NCBI GenBank assembly: GCA_963733765.1
Contig: CAVTEI010000005.1
Location: 1 to 64,000, forward strand
Length of the DNA stretch: 64,000 bases
Source of the DNA: DATKAS01 sp963733765
Lineage (GTDB): Bacteria > Actinomycetota > Acidimicrobiia > Acidimicrobiales > DATKAS01
Direction of reading: 5' to 3'
Shown in pieces: positions 45,064 to 53,662 of the stretch. Numbering within the stretch: position 1 is the first letter of the stretch; every line of letters begins with the position of its first letter. The notes below the pieces were generated by a model, which saw only the letters and a list, made by a program, of their open reading frames with translations, was not told the origin of the DNA and did no database searches. A program made the position numbers and the translations under genes.

Positions 45064-45585
45064 ATGACGAGCCTCTTCGAAGAGATCACACCCGAACCGG
45101 CGAGCGACGTACCGGTACGGCGCGTCACGCTCACGCTCAACGGCGAACGCCGCGCCGCGGAGATCGAGCCCCGCCTGTTGCTCGCCCATCTCCTGCGCTC
45201 GGGCTTCAAGCTCACGGGCACGCACACCGGATGCGACACCACGAACTGCGGTGCCTGCACGGTGCTGTTCGACGGCAGGCCGGTGAAGAGCTGCACGATG
45301 CTCGCCGTACAGGCTGACGGTCACGAGGTGACGACCGTCGAAGGCCTCGCGACCGCGAGCGAGCTGCATCCGATCCAAGAGGGATTCAAGGACGCGCACG
45401 GCTTGCAGTGCGGGTTCTGCACGCCCGGGATGATGCTCACCGCGAAGGCGCTGCTCGACGAGAACCCCGATCCCACCGAGGACGAAGTGCGCTGGGCGCT
45501 GTCCGGAAACCTCTGCCGGTGCACGGGGTACCAGAACATCGTGAAGGCCGTGCTGTGGGCCGCGGCGAAGCAGCGGGGAGCGTGA
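45064..45585 (+). CDS. coxS: aerobic CO dehydrogenase small (2x[2Fe-2S]) subunit CoxS
   Basis: 173 residues. Plant-type [2Fe-2S] site GCDTTNCGAC (Cys 57, 62, 65) with Cys 77 in KSCTM. The second cluster lies in CGFC (116, 119) and CRC (151, 153). Electrons from the Mo-Cu site pass through both clusters to FAD in CoxM. A 15-20 residue N-terminal extension (EEITPEPASDVP) precedes the ferredoxin fold. Start 2 bases after the coxM stop. Confidence 0.95.
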   Translation: MTSLFEEITPEPASDVPVRRVTLTLNGERRAAEIEPRLLLAHLLRSGFKLTGTHTGCDTTNCGACTVLFDGRPVKSCTMLAVQADGHEVTTVEGLATASELHPIQEGFKDAHGLQCGFCTPGMMLTAKALLDENPDPTEDEVRWALSGNLCRCTGYQNIVKAVLWAAAKQRGA

Positions 45586-45589
45586 CGAG

Positions 45590-47972
45590 ATGAGCGCACT
45601 CGACGAGGTCAAGATCGGCGGGCTCGGCTCGAGCCGCAAACGGGTCGAGGACAACCGCTTCATCCGGGGCAAGGGCAACTACGTCGACGACATCGTGCTG
45701 CCGGGCATGCTCCACATGGAGATCCTGCGCAGCCCGCTCGCGCACGCCCGCATCACGTCGATCGACACGAGCAAGGCCTGGGACATCCCCGGCGTCCGGC
45801 TCGTGCTGACCGGAGAGATGATGGCGGCGCGGAACCTCGCCTGGATGCCGACGCTCTCCTACGACACGCAGGCCGTGCTCGCGACCGACAAGGTGCGGTT
45901 CCAGGGCCAAGAGGTCGCGTGCGTGATCGCGGACGATCCGTACATCGCGAAGGACGGATGCGAAGCGATCGTCGTCGAGTACGAGCCGCTGCCCGCGATC
46001 GTCAACCCGATGCAGGCGATGGCGGAAGGCGCGCCACTGATCCGAGACGACAAGGAGAACCAGCACGACAACGTCGTCTTCAACTGGGAGGTCGGCGACA
46101 AGGACGGCACCGAGCGGGCGTTCGCCGAAGCCGATGTGATCTCGAAGCTCGACCTGCATTACCCCCGGTCGCACCCGTCGCCGATCGAGTGCTGCGGATC
46201 GATCGCCGACTTCAACCGGTCGACGTCGAAGCTCACCGTGTACATGACGACGCAAGCGCCGCACATCATTCGCGCCGCAGTCGCGCTTGGTGGCCGAGAT
46301 CCCCGAGCACATGATCCGCATCGTCTCGCCCGACCTCGGCGGAGGCTTCGGGAACAAGGTGCCGGTGTACCCGGGGTACGTCGCGTCGATCCTCGCGTCG
46401 ATCTTGCTCGAACGACCGGTGAAGTGGATCGAGGACAAGAGCGGCAACCTCATCTCCACCGGCTTCGGTCGCGACATCTACCTGCGCGGCGAGCTGGCGT
46501 TGCGCAAGGACGGCAAGATCCTCGCCGTCCGGATGCACACCGAGTCCGATCACGGCGCGTTCTTCTCCGACGCGCAGCCGAGCAAGTTCAAGATCGGGCT
46601 GATGCATTCCGCGTTCGCTTGCTACGACATCCCCGCCGCGCATCTCACGGCGCGGGGCGTGTACACGAACAAGGCGCCCGGCGGCGTCGCCTACCGCTGC
46701 TCGTTCCGGGTGACCGAGGCGATGTACTTCCAGGAGCGCATGGTGCAGGCCGCTGCCGATGACCTCGGCATCGACCAGGCGGAGTTCCGGCGGATGAACT
46801 TCGTGCGCGACGACGACTTCCCGCACCGCACGCCGTGGGGATTCCTCACCGACTCCGGGCAGTACGGCAAATGCCTCGACATCGGCCTCGAAGCCATCGG
46901 CTATCAGGACTTCCTGCGGCAGAAGGAGGAGGCGAAGCAGCGGGGCCGTCTGTTGGGCATCGGCATCTCGACGATGACCGAGCCGCTCGGAGCCGGCAAC
47001 AGCCGGGAGTACGACATCTTGGGCATCAAGATGTTCGACTCGGCCGAGCTGCGCGTGCACATGACCGGCAAGGCGATCCTGCGCACGGGAGCCAAGTCGC
47101 AGGGCCAAGGTCACGAGACGACCTGGGCGCAGATCGTCGCCCACGAGCTCGGGATACCCGCCGACGACATCGTCGTGGAGGAGGGAGACACCGACACCGC
47201 GCCGTTTGGCATGGGCACATACGCGTCCCGCAGCACCCCGGTCGCGGGCGCCGCGGTCGCGATGGTCTCGCGGAAGATCAGGGCGAAGGCCCGCAAGCTC
47301 GCCGCCCACCTTCTCGAGGTGTCCGAAGAAGACATCGAGTGGGAGCTCGGCCGCTTCTACGTGCGCAGCGCGCCGGACCGGGGCGTCACGATCCAAGAGT
47401 GCGCGATGGCGGCGTACAGCAACATGCCCGACGGCATGGAACCCGGCCTCGAGAACACCGCCTACTACGACCCGCCCAACCTCACCTGGCCGTTCGCGTG
47501 CTACATCGCCACCGTCGAGGTCGACCCCGAGACCGGCGTGTGGGACGTGCTTCGGGTGGTCGCGGTCGACGACTGCGGCGTGCGCATCAACCCGATGATC
47601 GTCGAAGGGCAGATCATGGGCGGTCTCACCGAGGCCTACGCGATGGCGAACATGCAGTTCATCACGTTCGACGCCGACGGCAACTGCATCGGCGGCAACT
47701 ACATGGACTACCTGCTGCCCACCGCGTGGGAGACGCCCGGCTTCGAGCTGCACGAGGTCGTGACGCCGTGCCCGCACCATCCGATCGGAGCCAAGGGCGT
47801 CGGCGAGTGCGCCACCGTCGGTGGCCCGGCCGCGTTCGTCAACGCGGTGATGAACGCCATCAAGGACACGGGCGTACGCAACATCGACATGCCCCTGCTG
47901 CCGGACCGGGTGTACGAGGCACTCACCGAACGTCACGACGTCTCGGGCGCGCCGCCGGTGAGATCGGACTGA
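45590..47972 (+). CDS. coxL: aerobic CO dehydrogenase large subunit CoxL, form I, one frameshift
   Basis: About 793 residues, binding the MCD-Mo-S-Cu site. The active-site loop reads VAYRCSFRVTEA, with Cys at 46698-46700 binding Cu. AYxCSFR is the signature of form I enzymes, the true CO oxidisers, as opposed to AYRGAGR of form II. The general-base Glu lies in AKGVGECATVGGPAAF near the C-terminus. One extra G near 46290 breaks the frame; removing it restores AVALVAEIPEH. Starts 4 bases after coxS. It oxidises CO to CO2, usually trace CO feeding the respiratory chain. Confidence 0.95.
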
Positions 47973-47973
47973 C

Positions 47974-48924
47974 GTGAGCAACGCCTTTGCCGGCTGGGAG
48001 GTGATCGCGCAGGCCGCCGAGCTCGCTCGCCGCGGTGAGGACTGCGCGCTCGCCACCGTCGTGTGGAGGCAGGGGCCATCGTCAGGCCAGCAGGGCTCTC
48101 GTGCGATCGTCACCGCGGCTGGCGCGATCCACGGATGGATCGGTGGCGCGTGCGCGGAGCCCACCGTCATCCGGGAAGCCCAGGCCGCGATCGTCGAAGG
48201 CGAGCCGCGGCTCCTCTTGCTCGGCACGCCCGAGCAGTTCGGCCACGTGCCCGACGGCATGATCGTCATCCCCATCTCGTGCCAGAGCGAAGGCGCGATG
48301 GAGGTGTACATCGAGCCGGTCGTCTCGACGCCGCACCTCGTCGTGGTGGGCCGCTCGCCGATGTCGCACATGCTGTGCGACCTCGCGCAGGTGCTCGGAT
48401 GGCGCGCCGAGCTCTTCGACAGCGCGGACTTCTCGCCTGAGGCAGTGGACGCGCGGTCGGTCGTGGTGATCGCGACGCAGGGGCACGGCGACGAGGACGC
48501 CATCGAGCGCGCGGTCACCGGGTCGCCGGCCTACGTCGGGCTGGTCGCCTCGCGGCGACGCGGAGAGTCGGTGCTCGGATATCTCGCCGATCGCGGTGTG
48601 CCGCAACATCTGCTCGACCGAGTGCGGGTGCCGGTGGGGCTCGATCTCGGCCACACGACACACACCGAGATCGCCGTTGCGATCCTCGCCGAGCTCGTGC
48701 AGCTGCGGGCGTCCGGCGCGTTCGCGCCGCATCGGGATGCGGCCGCATCGGCCGCGCAACCCGCCACCGCGATCGATCCGGTGTGCGGGATGACCGTCAC
48801 GATCGAACCCTCGAGCCTGCACCTCGACCACGAGGGCGTCACTTACTACTTCTGTGGGGCCGGTTGCCGAGCGGCGTTCGAGCGCGAGCCCGCCCGCTAC
48901 CTGGACAAGGAGGCGCGATGCTGA
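47974..48924 (+). CDS. XdhC/CoxI-type maturation protein fused to a YHS domain
   Basis: 316 residues. The XdhC N-terminal domain (ALATVVWRQGPSSGQQGSRAIV, GWIGGACAEPTV) and Rossmann domain (HLVVVGRSPMSHMLCDLAQVLGW, AYVGLVASRRRG, GLDLGHTTHTEIAVAIL) make up about 1-255. The last ~50 residues form a YHS metal-binding domain (IDPVCGMTV, LDHEGVTYYFCGAGCRAAF, YLDK). XdhC-type proteins bind and sulfurate Mo-cofactor before insertion. The YHS module binds soft metals such as Cu, which the CO dehydrogenase active site contains, so a copper role is inferred. GTG 47974 follows the coxL stop by 1 base. Confidence 0.85.
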   Translation: MSNAFAGWEVIAQAAELARRGEDCALATVVWRQGPSSGQQGSRAIVTAAGAIHGWIGGACAEPTVIREAQAAIVEGEPRLLLLGTPEQFGHVPDGMIVIPISCQSEGAMEVYIEPVVSTPHLVVVGRSPMSHMLCDLAQVLGWRAELFDSADFSPEAVDARSVVVIATQGHGDEDAIERAVTGSPAYVGLVASRRRGESVLGYLADRGVPQHLLDRVRVPVGLDLGHTTHTEIAVAILAELVQLRASGAFAPHRDAAASAAQPATAIDPVCGMTVTIEPSSLHLDHEGVTYYFCGAGCRAAFEREPARYLDKEARC

Positions 48925-49502
48925 TCAAGAACGCGTTCGACGTGGCGCAGCCCGTCGACAAGGTCTGGCGCTTCTTCGACGACATCCCCCAGGTGGCGAC
49001 CTGCCTCCCGGGTGCGGAGCTGACCGAGGACCTCGGCGACGACAAGTACCGCGGCAAGGTCGCGATCCGCATGGGCCCGGTGAAGCTGCAGTTCGCCGGC
49101 ACCGCCGAGGTGCGGGAGCGCGACGAGGCCGCGAGGCGCATCGTCGTCGACGCTGCCGGCGCGGACGAGAAGGGTCGCGGCCAGGCCGCGATGCTGCTGA
49201 CCGCGCGAGTCGTGGCCGCCGGCTCGGGCACGAAGGTCGAGGTCGACCAGGACCTGCAACTCTCGGGCGCGGCCGCCCAGTACGGCCGGGGGATGATCTC
49301 CGACGTCAGCACGGTGCTCATGCGCGATTTCGCGACGAACATGCAGAACCGCATCGCGGCACTCGACCGGGGCGTCGCGCCGGATCAAGTGGCGTCCGCC
49401 GCTGCCGCGGGCGGCATCGGCATCGGCGTGCGGGCCGCGCTGCTGGCGATCACGCGGGTGTTCCGGCGGTTGTTCCTGCCCTATCGACCGGCTGCGAGCT
49501 GA
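48918..49502 (+). CDS. coxG: CoxG, SRPBCC-fold protein
   Basis: 194 residues. An SRPBCC lipid-binding-like domain (FDVAQPVDKVWRFFDDIPQVATCLPGAEL, FAGTAEVRERDEAARRIV, VDQDLQLSGAAAQYGRGMI) is followed by a hydrophobic C-terminal helix (GIGVRAALLAITRVFRRLFLPYR), likely a membrane contact. CoxG is needed for CO dehydrogenase function and has been linked to membrane association and quinone delivery. ATG 48918 overlaps the upstream stop and is preceded by AAGGAGG. The five membrane genes follow directly. Confidence 0.9.
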   Translation: MLIKNAFDVAQPVDKVWRFFDDIPQVATCLPGAELTEDLGDDKYRGKVAIRMGPVKLQFAGTAEVRERDEAARRIVVDAAGADEKGRGQAAMLLTARVVAAGSGTKVEVDQDLQLSGAAAQYGRGMISDVSTVLMRDFATNMQNRIAALDRGVAPDQVASAAAAGGIGIGVRAALLAITRVFRRLFLPYRPAAS

Positions 49503-49517
49503 GAGGACGAGACATTG

Positions 49518-49772
49518 ATGGCGCTGTGGTGGATCGGCAACGTGATCTTGTTCATCGTGGTCGTCCCGGTGTTGCTCGGGTTGATCAACCGCTTGTTGGC
49601 GGCGCTCGAGCGCATCCGAGGAGCGTCCGACAACATCCTCGGCCACGGCGTCGGCCTGATCGGCAACGTCGACCAGGCGCCCGCCCTGTTGGCCGAGACA
49701 GACGAGACCATCAATGAAGTCACGGTCGGTGCGGTTCGTTACGCCGGCTCCGTCGCCAAGCTGCTTCCGTAG
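49518..49772 (+). CDS. small single-pass membrane protein 1 of the cox membrane module
   Basis: 84 residues from ATG 49518. One N-terminal membrane helix (WWIGNVILFIVVVPVLLGLI) is followed by a helical soluble part with NVDQAPALLAETDETINEV. I do not recognise a family. It begins 15 bases after coxG in the same direction. The D/N-x-x-PALL-x-x-x-D/N layout recurs in proteins 2 and 5 of this run, which suggests common origin. Confidence 0.7.
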   Translation: MALWWIGNVILFIVVVPVLLGLINRLLAALERIRGASDNILGHGVGLIGNVDQAPALLAETDETINEVTVGAVRYAGSVAKLLP

Positions 49773-49791
49773 GGATGAGGAGGGGGAACAG

Positions 49792-50019
49792 ATGCCTATC
49801 GCTGCCTGGGTCACCATCGTGCTCGCCGGCCTGATCATCGCCGCGGCCGCGCTCGCCCTCATCCGCGTCATCGGTCACCTGATGGCGGTGCACAAGACGC
49901 TCGGCGCGCTGCTCGGCGGTGTGCAGGTGATCGCCGACAAGACGCGGCCAGTTCCGGCGGCACTCGAATCGGTGAACGCGAACCTGAAGCCCGTCCGCGA
50001 CTTCTGCGAGTCGATCTGA
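49792..50019 (+). CDS. small single-pass membrane protein 2 of the cox membrane module
   Basis: 75 residues. Membrane helix AWVTIVLAGLIIAAAALALI, then VIADKTRPVPAALESVNANLKPVRDF. It has a strong ribosome-binding site (GAGGAGGGGG) and lies 19 bases after protein 1. The soluble part resembles that of protein 1 (N/K-x-x-PVPAALESVN versus DQAPALLAETD). No known family recognised. Confidence 0.7.
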   Translation: MPIAAWVTIVLAGLIIAAAALALIRVIGHLMAVHKTLGALLGGVQVIADKTRPVPAALESVNANLKPVRDFCESI

Positions 50020-50020
50020 C

Positions 50021-50282
50021 ATGCACGTGCTCGCGGACTCCAGCACCGGTTGGCAGATCGGCTACACGGTCGGCGGGACTCGTCGTCGTCGCTGTCGTCG
50101 CGCTCGTCGTGCCGATCTTGGTGCTCGCCCATCTCATCGGGAAGCAGGCCAAGGCGATCAACGAGAGCCTCGAAGAGTCGGTGACGAACACCGCGGCGCT
50201 CGCCGGACTGCGCACGACGATCGCGTCGGCCGAAGCCATCACCGCCGGCCTCCGGCGCGGCCGCATCAAGCTGGGGGGCTGA
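50021..50282 (+). CDS. small single-pass membrane protein 3 of the cox membrane module, one frameshift
   Basis: About 87 residues. MHVLADSSTGWQIGYTVGG, then after an indel near 50080 GLVVVAVVALVVPILVLAHLIG (membrane helix) and KAINESLEESVTNTAALAGLRTTIASAEAITAGLRRG. The start is one base after the stop of protein 2. The soluble helix shares ENTA/TNTA, a T in the middle and AxGL with protein 4, pointing to a paralogue pair. Confidence 0.65.
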
Positions 50283-50284
50283 CC

Positions 50285-50572
50285 ATGATCTTCGCGTTGT
50301 CCGACACAACCGAGAACTGGTGGTGGGGCGCACTCGCCGCCGGTCTCGTCGTGATCCTGGCGGTGGTCGCATTGCTCACGATCCTCGTGCTGCTCGTGCG
50401 CACGATCGATGAGCGCACGCTCGAGATCCGCGAGACGCTCAAGCAGGCCGCGGAAAACACCGCCGACACCGCGCTGATCGCGGAGACCGCGACGAAGGTC
50501 GACGAAGTCTTGGCCGAAGGCCTCGAGCACCACCTGTTCCTCGGTCGGGTGCTCGACAAGGTGCGGTCATGA
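50285..50572 (+). CDS. small single-pass membrane protein 4 of the cox membrane module
   Basis: 95 residues. A tryptophan patch (NWWWG) precedes the helix ALAAGLVVILAVVALLTILVLLV. The soluble part is an amphipathic helix with RTIDERTLEIRETLKQAAENTADTALIAETATKVDEVL. Paralogue of protein 3. It starts 2 bases after protein 3 stops; its own stop overlaps the ATG of protein 5 (ATGA). Confidence 0.7.
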   Translation: MIFALSDTTENWWWGALAAGLVVILAVVALLTILVLLVRTIDERTLEIRETLKQAAENTADTALIAETATKVDEVLAEGLEHHLFLGRVLDKVRS

Positions 50573-50922
50573 CGACGCTCGTGGTGCTCACCGTCGTCGA
50601 GATCGTGTTGCTCATCGCGGGTCTCGCCGCCTATCTCTGGATCGTCGGCACGCAGCTCACGAAGATCGCCGGCACGCTCGAGGAGTGCGACGACCTCGTC
50701 GCCACGATCGAGCAGAACGCCTCGGTGATCGGCCCCGGCGTCGAGCACATCAACCACACCGGTGGGGTCATCGCCGGCGCGTTGCCGCTGCTCTACGGCA
50801 TGGCCGAAGGCATCGTCGCCGGCGCGACGTACCAGCCGTCGACCGAGGAGCGTCCTTCGGCGAAGCCCGCGTCGGGCACTCGCCGCTCCCGCTTCCACGA
50901 GGCGGTCGGCTACACCCCGTAA
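50569..50922 (+). CDS. small single-pass membrane protein 5 of the cox membrane module
   Basis: 117 residues. N-terminal helix VVLTVVEIVLLIAGLAAYLWIVG, then LTKIAGTLEECDDLVATIEQNASVIGPGVEHINHTGGVIAGALPLLYGMAEGIV and a basic Ser/Pro tail (EERPSAKPASGTRRSRFHE). It is the last gene of the plus-strand cox operon; its TAA abuts palindrome B copy 2. No family recognised. Confidence 0.7.
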   Translation: MTTLVVLTVVEIVLLIAGLAAYLWIVGTQLTKIAGTLEECDDLVATIEQNASVIGPGVEHINHTGGVIAGALPLLYGMAEGIVAGATYQPSTEERPSAKPASGTRRSRFHEAVGYTP

Positions 50923-50979
50923 CTGGTTTTCTTGGCGCCAGCGGGTGCCAGAGCCCCGCTCGCGCCAAGAGATTCAGCC
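50923..50979. repeat. palindrome family B, copy 2
   Basis: The left 24 bases (50923-50946) are identical to 15071-15094. The right arm (gcgccaagag) pairs over its first ten bases with the left arm and is then degenerate (attcagcc instead of aaccagcc). It lies exactly between the convergent cox operons: the TAA of membrane protein 5 ends at 50922, and the stop of the minus-strand gene (50974-50976) is inside it. It may act as a two-way terminator. Confidence 0.8.
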
Positions 50980-51409
50980 TGGGGGGTCGCGGGGAGTGCT
51001 GAGGGGGCCGGCGGTCGGCGCTTGGTAGTCGCCGATCCACTGGTCCTTCCACTCGGCGTCGTACTGCTCGGTGTTGCAGCTCGGCCGGTAGATGCGCGGT
51101 CAGCTCGCGCACGATCTGCTCGCGATGGGAGGGCAGTCCGCCCGGCACCTCGTACGTGCAGATCGCGAGCTTGAACCGATCGCCCGCTCGTCGCAGCCAA
51201 CAGCCGGCCCGGGGATGGTTGAACGGGAAGCGTTCGGCCGACAGATCCTCGGAATGATCCACGTAGATGACGGCGTACTGCTCGCCCTTCGCATCGGCTT
51301 CGGGACGGACGAGGATCGCGTACACCGCGGCGGCGGCGGGCGGAGTCCATCCCGCGAGCACGCGAGGACCCTCGAACGGGTAGCCCGCCAACGACCCGAG
51401 CCGGATCAC
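50974..51409 (-). CDS. uncharacterised protein at the end of the coxFDE operon, one frameshift
   Basis: About 144 residues. MIRLGSLAGYPFEGPRVLAGW, then AVYAILVRPEADAKGEQYAVIYVDHSEDLSAERFPFNHPRAGCWLRRAG, followed by REQIVREL. After an indel near 51095 it reads RIYRPSCNTEQYDAEWKDQWIGDYQAP. The AVYAI...YAVIYVDHSEDL...HP..CW spacing recalls GIY-YIG-type domains, but I cannot confirm that. Its start overlaps the previous gene's stop, so it belongs to the coxE operon. Confidence 0.6.
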
Positions 51410-51676
51410 TCGTCGTCCTCGCCGATCGTCTCGACGCGCGAGACCGGCCAGGCGGGAAGCCCGGCGCGCGCCGCGGCCTGCGTGAACTCCACGATCGCGA
51501 GCTCAGCGGCTTCGTCGCTGCTGGCCGCGTCGACGACGAGCTGCGCGCCGTAGCTGGTGGTGCCGATGCCCGACGCGATGCCGTTGCTCGACGGCGACCG
51601 CATCGGCGAGCTCGACGATCTCGTCGATGGTCATCTCTCGGTCGCCATCCGCGACGATCGACACACTCCACTTCAC
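51406..51676 (-). CDS. small uncharacterised protein between coxE and the terminal gene, one frameshift
   Basis: About 90 residues. GTG 51676 overlaps the coxE stop (GTGA) and opens VKWSVSIVADGDREMTIDEIVELADAVA. After an indel near 51575 it continues GIGTTSYGAQLVVDAASSDEAAELAIVEF and ends VETIGEDDE. Small alpha/beta protein without metal motifs or membrane helix. No family recognised. Coupling by overlapping codons on both sides ties it to the CO dehydrogenase accessory operon. Confidence 0.55.
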
Positions 51677-52803
51677 CTGAGGTCAGGCAGCAGCTCGGCG
51701 AGCTGCTCCAGGCTGGCGAGGTCGTGCCCCGACAGCAACAGGTCGACGTGCGGCGCGGCGACCATCATCCCGAGCGTCGTCGGGCGAAAGTCACGGTTGT
51801 CACCCTTGTGGGGGTTCATCCACACGACACGATGGCTGAGACGTGAGAGCCGCTCCATGGCGCCGGCGAGCACCGCCGGGTCGCCGCGGTCGAGACCATC
51901 CGAGCAGATCACGACGATCGCGCCTCGACTCATCCCTCGCCGGCCCCACCCGCGCACGAACGCGTCGAGTGAATCGCCGATGCGGGTGCCGCCCTCCCAG
52001 TCGAAGACCGCCTTGGCCGCTTCGTCGAGCGCGTCGTCCGGCCGGCGCCGTTCGAGTGCCTTCGTGATGCGGGTCAGGCGCGTGCCGAAGCAGAACACCT
52101 CGACGCGCGAGGCCGCCCGGCGCGTCGAGTACGCGAACTGCAACAGGTTCCGCGAATAGTCCGACATCGAACCGGACACGTCGAGGATCAGGATCAACGG
52201 CCGCAAGCGCATCCGGCGACGGCGCCAAAACAGCTCGGCCGGCTCGCCGTGTGTCCGCATCGTCTCGCGCACTGTCTTACGTAGGTCCGGCCGGCGGCCG
52301 GAGCGCGAGCCAACCGTGCGACGGGTGGAGCGACGGGGCGGCACCAACCGGATGCGCGCCATGATGCGGCGGATCGAAGCGAGCTCCTCGGGTGTGCACG
52401 CCGCGAACGACTTGTTGCGCCAGAGATCCACATCGGACGCCATGAGGCCGAGCTGGGCGGGTCGGTCGTCGTCCGCCGCGATGCCCGGCTCGGTCGCGGG
52501 GATCTCCAACACCGCGTTCGCCTGCCCCACCGGCTTGATCGCGGACCGGAATGGTTCGGGGAGCGCGTCGCGCTCGTCGAGGAAGAAGCGCCGGAACGCG
52601 CGGTCGTACACGGGGATCTGATCGCGCCGAACGACCAACGTCGTGCGCCCCGCCCAGTAGAGGTCGACGAGATCGGTCGGATCGAGCGCGGCTGACGCGG
52701 ACGCGTACGTGATCACATCTCCTGACCCGACGGCGAGCCCGTCCGCGCGGAGCTCGTGACCGAACGCGACGAGCAGCTCGACGATCGACGCGGCGCTAGC
52801 CAC
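51673..52803 (-). CDS. coxE: CoxE-like VWA-domain protein
   Basis: 376 residues in one frame. The N-terminal helical part (ASIVELLVAFGHELRADGLAVGSGD) is typical of CoxE. The VWA domain carries the MIDAS motif ILDVSGSMSDYS, with IVVICSDGLDRGDP and MNPHKGD later. CoxE works with the MoxR ATPase CoxD in maturation of the Mo-Cu site, probably the sulfur/copper steps. GTG 52803 lies inside the 3' end of coxD (8-base overlap). Confidence 0.92.
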   Translation of the reverse strand: MASAASIVELLVAFGHELRADGLAVGSGDVITYASASAALDPTDLVDLYWAGRTTLVVRRDQIPVYDRAFRRFFLDERDALPEPFRSAIKPVGQANAVLEIPATEPGIAADDDRPAQLGLMASDVDLWRNKSFAACTPEELASIRRIMARIRLVPPRRSTRRTVGSRSGRRPDLRKTVRETMRTHGEPAELFWRRRRMRLRPLILILDVSGSMSDYSRNLLQFAYSTRRAASRVEVFCFGTRLTRITKALERRRPDDALDEAAKAVFDWEGGTRIGDSLDAFVRGWGRRGMSRGAIVVICSDGLDRGDPAVLAGAMERLSRLSHRVVWMNPHKGDNRDFRPTTLGMMVAAPHVDLLLSGHDLASLEQLAELLPDLR

Positions 52804-53662
52804 CGGAGACGATGTCCTCGAGGCGCTCGCGTACGAGCTCGAGGTCGTCGCGTTCCTTCACGACGGCACCGAGAGTGTCGTCGGCGGTGCGCGCGTCGAG
52901 GTCGGTCTCCCCGAGCACATCGAGGGTCGCCACCCAATCCAGAGTCTCCGCGACACCCGGTGGCTTCGTGAGGTCGAGCTCACGCAGCCGGTTGACGGCA
53001 GCAACGACCTTGCGGGCGAGCGACTCGGACACGCCCGGCGCCCGGACGAGCACGATCTCCACCTCGCGCTCCGGGCTTGGGTACCCGACCCAGTGATAGA
53101 GGCAGCGGCGCTTCAACGCATCGTGCAGCTCACGCGTGCGGTTCGACGTGAGCACGACGAGCGGACGAGTCGCGCCGGCAATCGTGCCGATCTCGGGGAT
53201 CGTGATCTGGAAGTCCGAGAGCAGCTCGAGCAGGAAGGCTTCGAACTCGTCGTCGGCCCGATCGATCTCGTCGATCAACAGCACGGCCTGGTCGCCGGCG
53301 CGCACCGCGTCGAGCAACGGCCGTTCGAGCAGGAACTTCGGTCCGAACAGCTTGTCGACGGAGTCCTCGGCCACCACGTCACGCTCGGAAAGCGCGCGGA
53401 TCTGGAGCATCTGGCGCGCATAGTCCCACTCGTACAACGCCTGGTTCGTGTCGATGCCCTCGTAGCACTGCAGGCGGATCAGGCGCCGATCGAGCACCTC
53501 CGCGAGGACCTTCGCGACCTCGGTCTTGCCGACGCCGACCTCACCCTCGAGCAGGATCGGCCGCCCGAGCGAGATCGCGACGTACAGCGCCGTAGACAGC
53601 CCGCGGTCGGCGAGGTATCCCCCTCCCCGCAGGAGGTCGGTGAGCTCGCCGACGTTGTTCAG
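52796..53662 (-). CDS. coxD: CoxD-like MoxR-family AAA+ ATPase
   Basis: 288 residues. Walker A LLEGEVGVGKTE, Walker B VLLIDEIDRADDEFEAFLLE and sensor LTSNRTRELHDALKRRCLYHW. MoxR ATPases assist metal insertion and complex assembly; CoxD acts with CoxE on CO dehydrogenase. No ATG, GTG or TTG starts the conserved part. The only codon in place is CTG at 53662, whose TG belongs to the TGA stop of the preceding small gene (CTGA). Either this is a CTG start coupled to upstream translation or an A was misread. Confidence 0.9.
   Translation of the reverse strand: MNNVGELTDLLRGGGYLADRGLSTALYVAISLGRPILLEGEVGVGKTEVAKVLAEVLDRRLIRLQCYEGIDTNQALYEWDYARQMLQIRALSERDVVAEDSVDKLFGPKFLLERPLLDAVRAGDQAVLLIDEIDRADDEFEAFLLELLSDFQITIPEIGTIAGATRPLVVLTSNRTRELHDALKRRCLYHWVGYPSPEREVEIVLVRAPGVSESLARKVVAAVNRLRELDLTKPPGVAETLDWVATLDVLGETDLDARTADDTLGAVVKERDDLELVRERLEDIVSGG

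Noticed and set aside
46266..48518. 750-residue minus-strand frame opposite coxL and xdhC
   Set aside because: Antisense shadow of strongly conserved plus-strand genes.
50923..50979. Palindrome B2 as a standard Rho-independent terminator
   Set aside because: Stem is strong and position is right, but there is no T-run on either side, so it is listed as a repeat with possible terminator role.
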